From positions 3,044,940 through 3,108,939 of the forward strand of contig NZ_HG315671.1 in NCBI RefSeq assembly GCF_000723205.1: 64,000 nt of DNA. Reading direction: 5' to 3'. Below the pieces are notes generated by a model that was not told where the DNA came from, made no database searches, and worked only from the letters and a program-made list of their open reading frames with translations. Positions within the stretch are counted from its first letter, which is position 1; each line of letters starts with the position of its first letter. The translations under genes were made by a program, and so were the position numbers. Below are positions 43,401 to 51,885 of the stretch, piece by piece. Source of the stretch: Formosa agariphila KMM 3901 (GTDB lineage: Bacteria; Bacteroidota; Bacteroidia; Flavobacteriales; Flavobacteriaceae).

Positions 43401-45347
43401 ACGGAACAAATTCATATTGTAGGTGAATACGCTAAAAGAAGGCTTCAAAATTATGAAGCAGCTTTAACCTATGTTAATGATTATTTTAGTCTTCCTTATG
43501 ATGAGTTTATTTCAAAATATTTCCCAAAACGCAAAAAAGAAATCGGTAGACCATTAACACCTGAACGGTTTAAAAAAATAGCAGGAGAGTTAGATATTGA
43601 TCAAAGCAATATTGTAGACGATAATAAATCTGATAACATATTAGTTTTAGCCGGACCTGGAAGTGGAAAAACAAAAGTCTTAGTACATAAGATAGCAAGT
43701 TTACTATTATTAGAAGATATAAAACCTGAACAATTTTTGATGCTTACGTTTTCTAAAGCTGCTGCTTTAGAATTTAAGTCCCGTGCCAGAAAACTTGTTC
43801 CAGAATATTCTGGTTTAATTAAAATAACAACATTTCATGGTTTCTGTTTTCAACTCATGGGTCAATTAGGCGATTTAAATAAATCGGAAAATATAATTCA
43901 AGATTGTATAAATCGCATTAATAGTAAAGACATTGATATTTCATCAATCATTAATAAAAGTGTCCTACTCTTAGATGAATTTCAAGATGTAAATAAAATT
44001 GAATGGAAATTAATTCAAACTATAATTAAAAAAGCGGGTAATATAAGAGTCATTGCTGTTGGTGATGATGATCAAAATATTTATGGTTTTAGAGGAGCAT
44101 CTAACAAGTACATGCTCGAATTCAAAGAAAAATATAGGGCTACAGAATACTCTTTAATTAAAAATTATAGGAGTTATTCGACTATTGTTCAATTTAACAA
44201 TGAATTACTTCAAACCATTCCAGAGCGTTTAAAAGCACAAGAGCTTGTTCCATTTAACAAAAAATTGAGTTCTAAAGTTAGGTTGATTAAGTATAATTCA
44301 TCTTATTTAGAAAAATCTCTAGCAGAAAGTGTTGTTCAAGATAATTACAATGGTACTAGGGCAGTCTTGGTAAGAACAAACAAACAAGCATTAATGGTAA
44401 ATACTTTTCTAAAGGAATTAGGACAAAAAACTAAACTAATTACAGGTTTAGAAGGTTTTAGTTTAAATCAGTTATATGAGTTAAGAATATTTACCAATTA
44501 TTTAATTGATAAAAAGAATAATGCAGGCTTAATTTATGATTCAGACTGGGATGATGCTAAAAATTTATTTATCAAAAACCATAAACAAAGTATTCATTTT
44601 GAAATCTGTTTGGATATTATTAAGGACTTTGATTTTAATTATAATAAACAGAAGCAACTTATAGACTGGTTTGAATATCTACGTGAAATAAAAATGGAAG
44701 ATGTTATAAATGCAGATTCTAAAGCTATTATTATTGCAACCATGCATAAATCTAAAGGAAAGGAATTCGATCATGTTTATTTACTTCTTGAGAATTATGA
44801 TTTTACTACTAATGAATCTAAACGAGTATTATATGTTGGTTGCTCTAGAGCAAAACAAAGTTTACAAATACATTGCAATTCTTCATTCTTTGAAACATTT
44901 AATCCGGATAATGTAACTTTCATTAATTTTAATGGAAAAACAAAACAACCGAATCATTTTGAGTTAGTTCTTGGACATAAAGACATTAATTTAAGCTCTC
45001 AAAAATACCATAAGGCTTTACATCTAATTAAATCACTGAAATCGGGTGATGAGCTTATAAAATGCACTAAAGAATTTCCAAATAATATTGGAATAGGTCT
45101 TGCTACCAGACAAGGTAACATACTTTTCTTCTCAAGAGCTTTTTTAAATACTAAGTATAATTCGTTTATTAAAGATGGATATGAACTTACAGTTGGAAAT
45201 GTAGAATTCATTGTGTATTGGTATGATATAAAGGAAGAGAAGGAATATAAAATTGTTTTACCTAAAATAAAATTTAGTAAAGAACTTAAACAAGAGCAAA
45301 GGCCTGAGCCTAAAAATAACTATAGTAAAAATATTATATTACCTTAA
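40473..45347 (+). CDS. DEDD exonuclease-RecQ helicase-UvrD-type helicase fusion
   Basis: 1624 residues in one frame. (1) Exonuclease, about 1-135: 'LFIDIETTKQGKIKDVGAIF', 'ICGHNIVAHDIPLLE' and 'NNPLSDCKLTQQLL', a DnaQ-like set. (2) A cysteine cluster 'YCGIETCSYCHENL' (about 230-243). (3) RecQ helicase: Walker A 'FPTGGGKSLTFQLPAL' (about 287), 'VIDEAHCFSSWGQDFRVDY' (about 390), 'FTATAKP', 'ATSAFGMGVDK' and 'YVQEAGRAGR'. (4) A ~400-residue linker that may include RQC-like folds. (5) SF1A helicase: 'GPGSGKTKVLVHKIA' (about 1060), 'LLLDEFQDVNK' (about 1167), 'GDDDQNIYGFRGAS' and 'MHKSKGKEFDHVYLL' (about 1423). Two opposite-type motors plus a nuclease in one chain suggest end processing of foreign or damaged DNA. 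It may act with the HNH-HIT-SRAP genes. Confidence 0.9.
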   Translation: MLKKVLFIDIETTKQGKIKDVGAIFNGQELHENRFTRLKTWIEQAEFICGHNIVAHDIPLLERVLGNDIFIDKKIIDTLLWSPILFSDNPYHKLVKGYKIVNDSDYNNPLSDCKLTQQLLFDELNQFNALDKNIQKIYAKLLSRSNSYSGFLELIKFPLSQLNIDTEITQILRHKICDNTNIDQLVKDTPIETAYVLSLINTKEDKSILAPWVSKTLPKTEEILEGIRFKYCGIETCSYCHENLSPKKGLQRYFGYENFRSFDHDEDMSLQEKTVRAGLGQKSFVAIFPTGGGKSLTFQLPALMKGSSSRQLTIVISPLISLMKDQVENLEKRFDITKAVAINGLLSPLERQEALERVENGAIQLLYLSPESLRSPTILRLLKQRSIARFVIDEAHCFSSWGQDFRVDYLFIAEFIKTLEADKPHRKIPVSCFTATAKPQVIEDIKDYFKTNLNLDLKEFITRANRTNLKYEVIDIKDPNRKMDALLPLLDRCEKPAIIYASRTKRVEEIHNLIDKAGFNSTYFHGKLDKEVKKTNMEAFMNSGKDIIVATSAFGMGVDKDDVKSVIHYNISDSLENYVQEAGRAGRNEKIEAKCYILFNNEDLNKHFSLLQQIKINQKEIQQIWQALKYLSKFKKTKSISNSALEIAQKAGWDTEIHELETRVKTSISVLEDQGFLKRKQNSPRVFANSLMVPSLTKALEKIHLDKSLSDIQIQNCSRVLQSIVKEDECRIDYLADRTGLKLKDIRNVIDVLREHQILGDSKDLTAFINLTNSINGSKRILERYRQIEIELRKNLSKSIKISMRQLNQNLIDSGLEITSIDAIKNILNYWEIRNFIHKTRVDRENDLYKITIKSFELLDKDIEWRHPLSLETYNLLEKFRLEQKEKNKQEGKIDLPVSFSLLELKNSNQFFGQIKEEDLKHYEKALLFLNQIKSIKLEGGFMVSYNRLNIEEIDNSLPRFTKENFSKIDHYYHSKTEQIHIVGEYAKRRLQNYEAALTYVNDYFSLPYDEFISKYFPKRKKEIGRPLTPERFKKIAGELDIDQSNIVDDNKSDNILVLAGPGSGKTKVLVHKIASLLLLEDIKPEQFLMLTFSKAAALEFKSRARKLVPEYSGLIKITTFHGFCFQLMGQLGDLNKSENIIQDCINRINSKDIDISSIINKSVLLLDEFQDVNKIEWKLIQTIIKKAGNIRVIAVGDDDQNIYGFRGASNKYMLEFKEKYRATEYSLIKNYRSYSTIVQFNNELLQTIPERLKAQELVPFNKKLSSKVRLIKYNSSYLEKSLAESVVQDNYNGTRAVLVRTNKQALMVNTFLKELGQKTKLITGLEGFSLNQLYELRIFTNYLIDKKNNAGLIYDSDWDDAKNLFIKNHKQSIHFEICLDIIKDFDFNYNKQKQLIDWFEYLREIKMEDVINADSKAIIIATMHKSKGKEFDHVYLLLENYDFTTNESKRVLYVGCSRAKQSLQIHCNSSFFETFNPDNVTFINFNGKTKQPNHFELVLGHKDINLSSQKYHKALHLIKSLKSGDELIKCTKEFPNNIGIGLATRQGNILFFSRAFLNTKYNSFIKDGYELTVGNVEFIVYWYDIKEEKEYKIVLPKIKFSKELKQEQRPEPKNNYSKNIILP

Positions 45348-45819
45348 TCCCTGATATGTCTAAACTTAAATAAGAACTAATACAGGGATCTAAATTAACG
45401 TTGAATAAATTTAAAATGACTAGGTGTTAATTCTCTAGGAATATAAATATGTATTGATTTTCGCTTTTTCTAAGACGTTAAAACACAAACATTCACAGCA
45501 CCTATTAATTATCTAGCAATAACATATTCACGTAATACTATTGAAACCATACCATCTACACATTTATTATTCTCCTCGTAGAGTATTTTATACACTATAG
45601 TTAATCTTTTACCGAAGAGACTTAGCACATAACTAAGACCATTAGAAATCATAATTCAGTGAAAACAATTACGTAACTTATTAAATTTGAATTGTGTAAA
45701 ATTCGTCTCCACAATTAAACCAAAATCACTAAACACTGTATTTCAACGAATTAAACAAAAACTTTTTAAATACAAAAGAGAAAATTCCTACCTTTAAGTA
45801 ACTAACTAAACTAACCTAA
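45348..45819. other. 472-bp intergenic region, no gene seen
   Basis: AT-rich with no clear reading frame, no attC-like arm and no strong terminator hairpin. It should hold the promoter of the LuxR-type gene at 45820. Confidence 0.5.
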
Positions 45820-46734
45820 ATGCTACCCCAAACCTACACTGTACCATCTGTAGAATATAACTATGCCACGCCATTACATTGGATAACTATATTTTTAATA
45901 TTTTCATTCACGGTAATCATTTTATTTCAAGCTACTAGAATTATACTTCATCCTGAAAAATGTAAAATGATCAAATGCAGATATTTACTACTTGCAATCC
46001 TTTTTCTTCTTTTTAATACTGTTAACAATCTATTACCAAATACATCCTTCCTCCCTTCGATTTTTATTCAACATTCTATTGAATGTGCTTTAGGTATGTA
46101 TGTTTGTATTTATGCCATTTGGTATTTATATACAGAATTCAATATCACGTCCCGTTATAAACTTTTTAAGGTTAAATACTTATTCTTAACAATGACCGGA
46201 TGTTATTTTTTATTATTTATTTTGCCTTATTATTTCACGGAATCCCTTCAATTTGCTTATAAATGTTTCTTAATTTATCCTATCGTACTTTCCCTAGCAT
46301 TCGTCGTCAGTTTTTTCTATACAGTTAAAAAATACATATCCTATTCAAGGGACTTTAAACTGCGAACTTATTTGGCACTTAGTGCCGTCATTTTTTTATC
46401 CCTTTTACCAATTCTTACATGGTTTCATGTGTTTGAGCCTTGGATTATTTCAATTACAAGTATCTCTTTCTTTTTAATTTCTATTATGGAACTAGATAGT
46501 TATCTATATCGATTAAAAAACACATATAAATTAAAACCTGTAAAACCTCTTCATCCAAAATTTACTGACAGAGAAAATGAAATCGCCCACCAAATTATAA
46601 ACGAAGCCGATTACACTGTCATTTCTAAAAAGATGTTCATTCAAAAAAGTACGGTTAGGAAACACGCATCTAATATTTTTAGCAAAGCGAACTGTTCTAA
46701 TAGAGATCAGTTCATAAAAAAATTCAAACGCTAA
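45820..46734 (+). CDS. membrane-anchored LuxR-type HTH regulator
   Basis: 304 residues. Six or seven transmembrane helices fill residues 15-235. The C-terminal HTH reads 'KFTDRENEIAHQIINEADYT', then 'ISKKMFIQKSTVRKHASNIF', which is the LuxR/GerE recognition helix. A sensor-transducer fixed in the inner membrane and binding DNA directly is likely. It lies upstream of rteC (225-bp gap) in the regulatory block of the element and may respond to an envelope or host signal to induce transfer (inference). Confidence 0.8.
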   Translation: MLPQTYTVPSVEYNYATPLHWITIFLIFSFTVIILFQATRIILHPEKCKMIKCRYLLLAILFLLFNTVNNLLPNTSFLPSIFIQHSIECALGMYVCIYAIWYLYTEFNITSRYKLFKVKYLFLTMTGCYFLLFILPYYFTESLQFAYKCFLIYPIVLSLAFVVSFFYTVKKYISYSRDFKLRTYLALSAVIFLSLLPILTWFHVFEPWIISITSISFFLISIMELDSYLYRLKNTYKLKPVKPLHPKFTDRENEIAHQIINEADYTVISKKMFIQKSTVRKHASNIFSKANCSNRDQFIKKFKR

Positions 46735-46958
46735 CATTTTACATTCCTTGATTCTCATTGAGTGCGTATGCCGTACGCACCGATATACGCACAATCTACG
46801 CACCATTTTTTACTATTATTCAATTCATTTTTTGAAATTTGAAAACCTGTCCCGAAGTATGGTTGTTTAAATAGAATCAGATACATAAAAAGCTTAACGA
46901 ATACTAGTCATTCTAAGCCTAAACTGAATTTATTTTTCTCTAACATAAAACTATACTA

Positions 46959-47774
46959 ATGGACTATCAAACAGAATTAACCAAATTCCAAAAAGAGCTG
47001 AATAACCTTAATCAGTCGGGCAACAAAATTATCAACCTAGCCAATGCTTCTATATCTCTCTGTAAAAACACTTTATCTAATTTAAAAAGAATTATGTTCG
47101 AAACTGGATTCCAAACAGTTGGAGATGAAATCCACTTTTTTAAAGTCACTAAACAAATTCCCCTATTACAAATTGTTTATTATACTGAAATTCGAAATAT
47201 TGAATTGAACTTGCCAAAAGGAAGTAAAACGACTCAACAGGCATTTATAAACAAAAAATTAGCAGAAATAGATGAATTCTATATTAGAAACAGAAACTTT
47301 AATCAATATGTAGTTTGTGGCCACACCCATTCTGACGAGTTATATTTCACTAGATCTGAAGCCGATAATATCAACCATCCATGTTCAGACTTATATTTTA
47401 GAGACCCCGAGTTTACTACGGCTTTTGACATGTTACTTGCCAAACATCAAGCCTACTTATTGGTGGTGGACTACCTTAAAAACAAACTGAATGAACATGA
47501 TAGTAAGCAATCACAAAATAAACCGCTAAAATGGACAGCTACTAAAAATGCACTAACCGAACTCATTTATGGGCTACACCAAAGTGGTGCATTAAATAAC
47601 GGAACTTGTGAACTAAAAGACATCGTTTATGCGTTCCAGATTATGTTTTCATGTGAAGTTGGTAATATTTACCAGAAGTATTCTGAAATGAAATATAAAA
47701 ACAAGGAACTTCCTCCTTTTTTAAATATGATGACTCAAAACTTCTTAAATAATCTCTCTAACCCTGAAGAATAA
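46959..47774 (+). CDS. rteC: RteC-like regulator of element excision/transfer
   Basis: 271 residues. 'LLQIVYYTEIRNIELNLPKG', 'YYIRN/FYIRNRNFNQYVVCG'-type sequence at about 105-118 and 'LTELIYGLHQSGALNNGTCELKD' (two parts) match RteC of CTnDOT-type elements; the C-terminal half forms the winged-helix region. RteC activates excision genes in CTnDOT. An inverted repeat 54 bases downstream lies upstream of the HTH/excisionase-like gene and could be its target. Confidence 0.85.
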   Translation: MDYQTELTKFQKELNNLNQSGNKIINLANASISLCKNTLSNLKRIMFETGFQTVGDEIHFFKVTKQIPLLQIVYYTEIRNIELNLPKGSKTTQQAFINKKLAEIDEFYIRNRNFNQYVVCGHTHSDELYFTRSEADNINHPCSDLYFRDPEFTTAFDMLLAKHQAYLLVVDYLKNKLNEHDSKQSQNKPLKWTATKNALTELIYGLHQSGALNNGTCELKDIVYAFQIMFSCEVGNIYQKYSEMKYKNKELPPFLNMMTQNFLNNLSNPEE

Positions 47775-47827
47775 TAAGGAAATACATAACAGAGTTCGGT
47801 AGAACTACGGTTGTGGGCCTTTGAGGT

Positions 47828-47864
47828 AATTCACCTTCAAAACCTAATATGATTAAGGTGAATT
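47828..47864. promoter_or_regulatory. 10-bp inverted repeat between rteC and the HTH gene
   Basis: AATTCACCTT (47828-47837) and AAGGTGAATT (47855-47864) are perfectly complementary with a 17-base spacer. Position between rteC and the excisionase-like gene suggests either the terminator of rteC (weak T-run follows) or an RteC operator. Confidence 0.55.
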
Positions 47865-48007
47865 TATGTGCTTTTTATAAGATTTTAAGGTAAAAAACCA
47901 CATTTTTTCCTAAATGTTAAAATTTGACCGAGTGCGGTTCAACTCATGCTATAAATCCATTTAAACTCTTGAGATTTGTAACATACTAATTTTAAAAATC
48001 TTACAAC

Positions 48008-48277
48008 ATGGCAACAAAAATTATCACTTCTGAAGACCTTTCTACGTTCAAAACTGAATTATTACAGGACATTAAAAACTTACTTACCGATCATGCTAAA
48101 ATTGGTTTTAAGAAACATTATAGAACCTCCGAAGTTTTAAAACTACTTCAAATCAGTTCAACCACTTTGAAAACTCTAAAAGTTAACGGTACACTACCTT
48201 ATTCCAAAATAGGCGGCACTTGTTTTTATAAAGCAGAGGATATCCAGCACATGTTAGAAGACAATCGGGTGGATTAA
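48008..48277 (+). CDS. excisionase-like HTH protein
   Basis: 89 residues. The MerR-like HTH_17 segment is 'HYRTSEVLKLLQISSTTLKTL' (two parts, about 38-58) followed by 'LPYSKIGGTCFYKAEDIQHML'. This is the typical small DNA-binding protein downstream of rteC in Bacteroidetes elements and may act as excisionase (Xis) or as a regulator of the next genes. It precedes the replication-like gene by 17 bases. Confidence 0.82.
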   Translation: MATKIITSEDLSTFKTELLQDIKNLLTDHAKIGFKKHYRTSEVLKLLQISSTTLKTLKVNGTLPYSKIGGTCFYKAEDIQHMLEDNRVD

Positions 48278-48294
48278 TTTAAATCTAATTAATT

Positions 48295-48942
48295 ATGAAC
48301 TACATCAAACATCTCAACGCTATTTTTAAAGTATTTCAGAATGATCCAAGACTAAACCCCTCACATATTAGTCTGTATATGGCGCTCTTCCAATATTGGA
48401 ATTACAAGAGTTTCCAGGACACCATATTTATCTCTAGAGAAGACATTATGAACATGTCTAAATTAGGTTCCAAAACAACATATCATCGTTGCATAAAAAA
48501 CTTAAGTGATTGGAAATATTTGCTGTATTTACCATCTCATAACCCCTATAAAGGGAGTCAAATTAAGATGTTCAAATTTGATACAAGTACTAAACAAGCT
48601 GTGGACAAGCATAAAACAAGTAGTGTACAAGCACTGGTACCTATACTAAACTTAAATAAACAAAATAGAAACTTTATACAAAGTAAGTTACCAAAAAACG
48701 AAAATGAAGTTTTAGTTTTTTTTAAATCTAAAAATTGGCCGACTATTGAAGCCCAAAAATTCTACAATCACAACCAAGCGATTGGATGGACAATTGGTGG
48801 AAAATCAAAAGTCGAAAACTGGCAAGCGTTGGCTTCTAATTGGATGATAAAGGCCGCTGAAATAGAAAAAAAATCTGCAGCGTCCCATTTTAAAGACAAC
48901 CTCATAACCCAAAACAACAAAGATTATGACCAACCTCTATAA
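48295..48942 (+). CDS. replication-initiation-like helix-turn-helix protein
   Basis: 215 residues. 'SHISLYMALFQYWNYKSFQD' and 'ISREDIMNMSKLGSKTTYHRC' form a winged-helix pair like the N-terminus of plasmid initiators and phage replication organizers; the C-terminus is basic with 'GWTIGGKSKVENWQALASNWM'. It overlaps the following ATPase gene by 17 bases, mimicking a DnaD/DnaC helicase-loading pair. It probably recognises an origin on the circular element. Confidence 0.72.
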   Translation: MNYIKHLNAIFKVFQNDPRLNPSHISLYMALFQYWNYKSFQDTIFISREDIMNMSKLGSKTTYHRCIKNLSDWKYLLYLPSHNPYKGSQIKMFKFDTSTKQAVDKHKTSSVQALVPILNLNKQNRNFIQSKLPKNENEVLVFFKSKNWPTIEAQKFYNHNQAIGWTIGGKSKVENWQALASNWMIKAAEIEKKSAASHFKDNLITQNNKDYDQPL

Positions 48943-49582
48943 GATTACCGAAGGTGACGTAGAATATACTTTGGGAAAAATGAACGGTCAAATGATCTCC
49001 TACGATTTTAAAAAAATCCTGGAATATTTGGAGGCCAAAGGCAAACTGATGTTTGGACAGCAGTTTAAAATATACAAACAAGATCACGATTTGATTCTCA
49101 AATTGAGCTGTTATTTTATCAAGGATGAATCCTACTGTGAAGCTCGTGGGATTGATTTAAACAAAGGTATTTTGCTTTCAGGACCCGTTGGAAGCGGAAA
49201 AACAAGTCTCATGAAATTAATCAGAAATTTATCTTTAAATAAAAGAAAGATTGAGGTAGTACCAACTAGAAATATAGTCTTTGCCTACAATCATCTCGGC
49301 ACTAAAACCATTGAAGATTTCGGAAATAGGCACTGCTACTGCTTCGATGATTTGGGTATTGAACCTATGGGAAAATATTACGGAAACACTTACAACGTTA
49401 TGGGAGAAATATTATTATCTCGCTATGAATTGTTTCTTGAAACAAACATAAAAACCCATTTGACGACCAATCTTAACGCTGTGGAAATTGAAGAACGCTA
49501 TGGAACACGAGTCCGTTCCAGAATGCGCCATTTATTCAATCTGATAACATTTGACAAAGACACTACAGACAAACGTATTTAA
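48926..49582 (+). CDS. DnaC-like AAA+ ATPase (helicase loader type)
   Basis: 218 residues. Walker A 'LLSGPVGSGKTSLMKLIRN' (about 87-105), Walker B 'CYCFDDLGIEPMGKYYGN' (about 136), sensor 'THLTTNLNAVEIEERYGTRV' and 'RMRHLFNLI' (arginine finger). It is a DnaC/IstB-type helper that loads a helicase, here likely for element replication. It overlaps the replication-like gene. Confidence 0.87.
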   Translation: MTNLYKITEGDVEYTLGKMNGQMISYDFKKILEYLEAKGKLMFGQQFKIYKQDHDLILKLSCYFIKDESYCEARGIDLNKGILLSGPVGSGKTSLMKLIRNLSLNKRKIEVVPTRNIVFAYNHLGTKTIEDFGNRHCYCFDDLGIEPMGKYYGNTYNVMGEILLSRYELFLETNIKTHLTTNLNAVEIEERYGTRVRSRMRHLFNLITFDKDTTDKRI

Positions 49583-49593
49583 AATCAAACCTT

Positions 49594-50688
49594 ATGAAAA
49601 TAGCCACCTTCAATATCCAAAATTTATTTCATCGCGATAAAAATCTTATCCAAGTACATGCTAGTAAAAATCTAAAAGACTGGATTTCTGAACTTGATAA
49701 TCTCATGACTATTAAATCTAATACTGAAGACCAACGCGATCGTATCAAAGAACTTTCATTTTTAATTGGTTTCGAAAAAACCATAGACAAACCCTATGCT
49801 GTACTTCGGAGACGAGCTGGACATTTATACTTAAAAGGCATCGACCATTCTTTAGTACACAAAGCTAGTTATTTAAACTATTGGAATGGATGGATTACAT
49901 TACAAACCACGCCTATCCCTTATGCTGCAGTTGAACATAAAGCCCGACTGATTGCAGATATTAATGCTGATGTCTTACTGCTTCAAGAAGTAGAAGATCG
50001 TGGATCTTTAGAAGAATTTAATCATGAAATATTACCAAAATTTTATTGTGAACCCTACACCCAATGTATCGTTGTACAAAGTAACAAATATAATGGATTA
50101 GAAATGGGAATACTGCTTAGACAGGGTTATAATCTCCTTGGTATTAAAACACATCAAGATCAAAATTTCATTCAATACGATATCGAAACGCCCAAAGGAA
50201 AAATAGTCCACATTATCAATTTGCATTTAGACAAGCCAACTACCGACTTGAACCAATCTCATTTCGATCGGAAGTTACAAACCAACCAAGTGGCAAACAT
50301 TTACAATGAACTACTCGTAAAAGGCCTTAAAAACATCATCATTACTGGCACATTACAAGTCCCTTCCTATTGTGATTCTTTATCCCCTTTATTTAAAAAC
50401 ACAACTCTAAAGGAAGTCACCAAACATTTATCTTTTGAAGTCGTTTGTGATCATGGTGCCGATCGTTCATACTACAGATTAGGTGCCTATAGAAAAGGCG
50501 TAAACATTAAACAAAAAGACTATATGCTAGTGTCTCCCAATCTATGGAAATCATTAAAAGATAGTGGCATGAATCGTAAAGCGATGTGGCCGCCACACAG
50601 ACCACATTGGACAGTATATCCGAGTTTAAAACACAAAGGTCAAGCAGCGAGTGAACATCCCATTATTTGGGCTAAACTAAAATTGTAA
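49594..50688 (+). CDS. endonuclease/exonuclease/phosphatase (EEP) family protein with altered active site
   Basis: 364 residues. EEP features: 'KIATFNIQNLF' (Asn), 'DVLLLQEVEDRGSLEEF' (catalytic Glu), 'KQKDYMLVSPNL' and 'AASEHPIIWAKLKL' (His). The usual GDFND motif is replaced by 'IITGTLQVPSYCDSL', losing the catalytic Asp and Asn, and the SDH motif reads SEH. The enzyme may therefore be inactive or altered. It opens the tra-side genes, 11 bases after the ATPase gene. Nuclease or phosphatase activity cannot be assumed. Confidence 0.78.
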   Translation: MKIATFNIQNLFHRDKNLIQVHASKNLKDWISELDNLMTIKSNTEDQRDRIKELSFLIGFEKTIDKPYAVLRRRAGHLYLKGIDHSLVHKASYLNYWNGWITLQTTPIPYAAVEHKARLIADINADVLLLQEVEDRGSLEEFNHEILPKFYCEPYTQCIVVQSNKYNGLEMGILLRQGYNLLGIKTHQDQNFIQYDIETPKGKIVHIINLHLDKPTTDLNQSHFDRKLQTNQVANIYNELLVKGLKNIIITGTLQVPSYCDSLSPLFKNTTLKEVTKHLSFEVVCDHGADRSYYRLGAYRKGVNIKQKDYMLVSPNLWKSLKDSGMNRKAMWPPHRPHWTVYPSLKHKGQAASEHPIIWAKLKL

Positions 50689-50793
50689 ATCATAATGACT
50701 TATTTTTTAATCTCTTCAACCAAACCTTTAATTCAGTATAAGTTGATAGCATAATTTCCTTAAACACAGTGACGGTTTGTAAATAAAACTGTT

Positions 50794-51420
50794 TCATTTT
50801 CTTAAGTTTGACTTAATGGTTTGGTTTATTTTAAGAGCAATTTGATGGATTCCTTTTTTACTTGATAAATAAGTTTCATCATCAGGATTCGATAGAAATC
50901 CGAGTTCTAAAAGCACACTAGGCGTATCATTTACCAAATTTCTAAGCACATGAAAGTTTTCAAACTTAACCCCTCTACTTTCAAAATTCTTAAACTGTGT
51001 CAGCTGTTTTTCTAAAACATAGCCCCAATAGACCGCATCTGCTTTAAACCTTCCACTTTTGCTATATGCATATACTTCTACCCCAATTGCATTTTTATTA
51101 GAAGCATGATTACAGTGCAACGACAAAAAGAGTATGGGTTTTAATGCTTTTGCTAGTCGCGTGCGATCTTTAAGGGCAATTAACGTATCTGTATACCGCG
51201 TTAAATACATTTCTAAGCCCGATGTTTCATCCATCCGATTTTGCTCAATCATTGCCTTTGCAATAGCTAAAACAATATCCTTTTCCAGTTTTTGTTGGTG
51301 GTTGCCAACGGCTCCCGAATCCATACCGCCATGACCAGGATCAATAATAACAACCTGACCAAAAACAATATTGCTTAGCATTACAATTACAATTACAATA
51401 TGTATCGTCCTGTGTTTCAT
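50794..51420 (-). CDS. N-acetylmuramoyl-L-alanine amidase
   Basis: 208 residues with a signal peptide (MKHRTIHIVIVIVMLSNIVFG) and an Amidase_3 domain: 'VVIIDPGHGGMDSGAVGN' (zinc His), 'LFLSLHCNHASNKNAIGVEV' (second His) and 'PSVLLELGFLSNPDDETYLS' (catalytic Glu). It opens peptidoglycan for the transfer channel. It stands divergent to the traE gene within the conjugation region, a common arrangement in these elements. Confidence 0.9.
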   Translation of the reverse strand: MKHRTIHIVIVIVMLSNIVFGQVVIIDPGHGGMDSGAVGNHQQKLEKDIVLAIAKAMIEQNRMDETSGLEMYLTRYTDTLIALKDRTRLAKALKPILFLSLHCNHASNKNAIGVEVYAYSKSGRFKADAVYWGYVLEKQLTQFKNFESRGVKFENFHVLRNLVNDTPSVLLELGFLSNPDDETYLSSKKGIHQIALKINQTIKSNLRK

Positions 51421-51597
51421 TTTGTTAAAGTTTTATTACACAAAATGAAGCGTTTTCTCTAAATCCATGATAATACTCCAAAAATTAACAGTTTGAAATG
51501 TTAATTTTTTCAACTTCTCTATCATTTCTTTGATTCCCTCATAGATTCCATAATGAAAATATTCACTAACTGCCTTTTAGGGCTAAATCCATGTATT

Positions 51598-51885
51598 ATG
51601 AAAAAATCAACTTTTCTTTTCTTATCGTTTCTATTAGCATCGCTATCGGCCTCTGCTCAAATTGGAGGTATTGAAAATTCTGTAAATGATGTGTCTGACA
51701 CCATTAGAACCATCTTCCCGATTATTCTAGGGGTTATTTTTTTAATCGGATTCTTATTTAATGCCGGTCACTTTTTTGGAGAGAATGCGGATCTAAAAAA
51801 GGGAATTACTCGTGTCTTAGTTTTTGTACTTATCGCAGGCGCTGTAGTGGGAATTTTCACATATCTAATCGGAATTGTGGTCTAA
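51598..51885 (+). CDS. traE: TraE/DUF4134 conjugation protein
   Basis: About 95 residues from the ATG giving MKKSTFLFLSFLLASLSASAQ, a signal peptide; an earlier ATG at 51553 would add 15 residues. Two further helices ('IFPIILGVIFLIGFLFNAG' and 'VLVFVLIAGAVVGIFTYLI') match DUF4134, a VirB2-like pilin candidate of Bacteroidetes elements. The stop codon overlaps the start of the next gene. Confidence 0.85.
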   Translation: MKKSTFLFLSFLLASLSASAQIGGIENSVNDVSDTIRTIFPIILGVIFLIGFLFNAGHFFGENADLKKGITRVLVFVLIAGAVVGIFTYLIGIVV

